Shown here: in pieces, positions 62,936 through 64,000 of the stretch
Layout: every line of letters begins with the position of its first letter
How positions within the stretch are numbered: position 1 is the stretch's first letter
Source: Drechslerella dactyloides
Lineage: Eukaryota > Ascomycota > Orbiliomycetes > Orbiliales > Orbiliaceae
Reading direction: 5' to 3'
Assembly: GCA_020064725.1 (NCBI GenBank)
Contig: JAGTWJ010000019.1
Coordinates: 186,001 to 250,000, forward strand
Length of the DNA: 64,000 nt
Program-made: the position numbers and the translations under genes
The notes under the pieces: generated by a model
Databases searched by the model: none
Told to the model about the DNA's origin: nothing
Seen by the model: only the letters and a program-made list of their open reading frames with translations

Positions 62936-64000
62936 ATGATTTGCAAAATTCTCTGCTATACATGGCTAGCCCTCGGGGCTGTTGTTGCCTTTATCGTGTG
63001 GTCGAAGCTAGATCTGTGGATCCGGGCATGGAGATTTCAACATTCTCACGGGACAGGGAAGCCGACCAAGATGGCTACTAGATTGCCAGTGGGGTTGGAT
63101 TTCTTGACCATGCTTCTTTGGCAACAAAAACAACAGAACCTCCCTGAGTTTCATCGTCAAAACTTCGAAGAACTAGGGCATACGTATACCGTGGACATTC
63201 TCGGCGCAACTACCATATTCACCCGCGAACCCCGTAACATCCAGGCCGTTCTCACCACCCAATTTCAAGACTTCGTCACCAGTCCATCCAAGAGTGTTGC
63301 CTTCAAACCCTTCGCCGCCAATGGGATCTTTGACTTTGATGGCCCTAAGTGGAAGTACTTGCGGGAGCTGCTTCGGCCGCAGTTCGTAAAACAAAATATC
63401 ACGCAGTTCGAAAATCTCGAAAAAACTGTGAATACTATGATGGACTGTATTCCTGAGGGTACGGCATTTAATCTGCAAGAATTGCTTCTTGAGTTGGGCT
63501 TCGACACTTCTACGCACTTTCTTTTCGGCAAGTACGTACCCCTTGCATCATCTACGTCTCGGTGTTATTTAGATAAAATTGATGGAGGTTATGCCTACTA
63601 TCCATTTATAACAGGAGCTGCGAGTTTTTAGCTCAGAGACAAAGCATCCTTCAAGGCGGCAATTCAAGCATACAGGAACCGCCGGGCCTTATATTCGCCC
63701 GGGCATCTACCCTCGCAGAAGATTACGTTATGTACCTGTTCCAGCTTGGGGTATTAGGTGCATTCCATAACCCCTCTCCTCGGGTTGAACAGGCGATCAA
63801 GACCTGTCACGATTTTGTTGACGGCTATGCCCAACGGGCGATTGAACTTCAGAGGGCGGAGAAGGATGCAACTCAGGAAGAACATAATATAGGTGGCGAA
63901 TCTCCGACCGAAAACTTAAAGCGGTATTCTTTCTTAGAAGCGATTGTGAAGGACACCCAAGACCCCGCCGCAATCCGCGGTTTCTTGATGCAGCTACTTC
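62936..64000 (+). CDS. cytochrome P450, CYP52-like (partial, runs off right edge)
   Basis: Exon 62936-63531 begins at ATG with the anchor CKILCYTWLALGAVVAFIVW. It continues with FEELGHTYTVDILGATTIF, NIQAVLTTQFQDF, DGPKWKYLRELLRPQF and ELGFDTSTHFLFG. An 83-nt intron (GTACGT...ATAACAG, 63532-63614, phase 2) leads to exon 63615 onward: CEFLAQRQSILQGGN, LAEDYVMYLFQLGVLGAFH, IKTCHDFVDGYAQRAIEL, FLEAIVKDTQDPAAI, cut at 64000 before the haem part. It is a clear paralogue of the 53846-55798 gene, in opposite orientation, with the ornithine-decarboxylase-like gene between them. Whether it is intact cannot be seen. Confidence 0.85.

Overview
The window is nuclear DNA of a filamentous ascomycete (Pezizomycotina). 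The support is consistent: short introns (about 50-130 nt) with GTRNGT-type donors and CTAAC/CTGAC branch sites, an RRM-YTH fusion gene, a fungal PNP-NACHT-WD40 NOD-like receptor, EST1/SMG7-like proteins, CYP52-like cytochromes P450, and Tc1/mariner, Fot1/pogo and LTR debris whose stop codons look like repeat-induced point mutation (CAG/CAA/CGA/TGG turned into stops). The exact species or class cannot be fixed from sequence alone; Eurotiomycetes-like is a guess.

Layout. 0-13.5 kb: a chromatin/nucleic-acid gene block. It holds the tail of an EST1/SMG7-like gene, one or two unrecognised spliced genes, three separate chromodomain genes (3.3-4.6, 6.4-7.3 and 7.8-8.4 kb), a coiled-coil protein with a DSGxxS degron-like motif, and a complete EST1-like paralogue (11.3-13.5 kb). 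13.5-21 kb: mostly gene-poor, with LTR debris, a two-exon nuclear-type gene (17.5-18.3 kb), degenerate short repeats, an acidic open frame and a broken histone H2A.Z-like copy. 21.4-24.9 kb: an NLR whose WD40 array is reduced to two almost identical 126-bp repeats and whose tail is frameshifted. 26-28 kb: a small secreted Cys-containing protein and a stand-alone RNase III domain lacking several catalytic acids. 28-39 kb: an AT-rich transposon graveyard with LTR pieces, a decayed dynamin-like gene, a solo LTR with an intact GGATC target duplication, two inverted copies of a 449-bp hAT/MITE-like unit, a decayed histidine-kinase receiver domain that ends exactly at one of these units, and a Tc1 remnant.

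39.4-41.6 kb is an intact RRM+YTH RNA-binding gene surrounded by transposon debris. 42.1-45.6 kb holds two Tc1 remnants and an apparently intact Fot1/pogo transposon with 25-bp terminal repeats. 46-64 kb looks like a decaying secondary-metabolism or catabolic neighbourhood. It contains a five-exon P450 with a single nonsense codon, a frameshifted GNAT acetyltransferase, the last two exons of a LaeA-like methyltransferase, an intact CYP52-like P450, two decayed unrecognised genes, a pyridoxal-phosphate ornithine/diamino-acid decarboxylase, a 72-bp perfect inverted repeat, and a second CYP52-like P450 that runs off the right edge.

How the genes fit together: the left block suggests proteins acting on chromatin or telomere/RNA substrates. 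The NLR is an allorecognition/immunity-type sensor. The right block suggests P450 + methyltransferase + acetyltransferase + decarboxylase chemistry, but half of its members are broken, so an active pathway is doubtful. Exon structures were worked out by hand from splice signals and phase; no similarity search was run.
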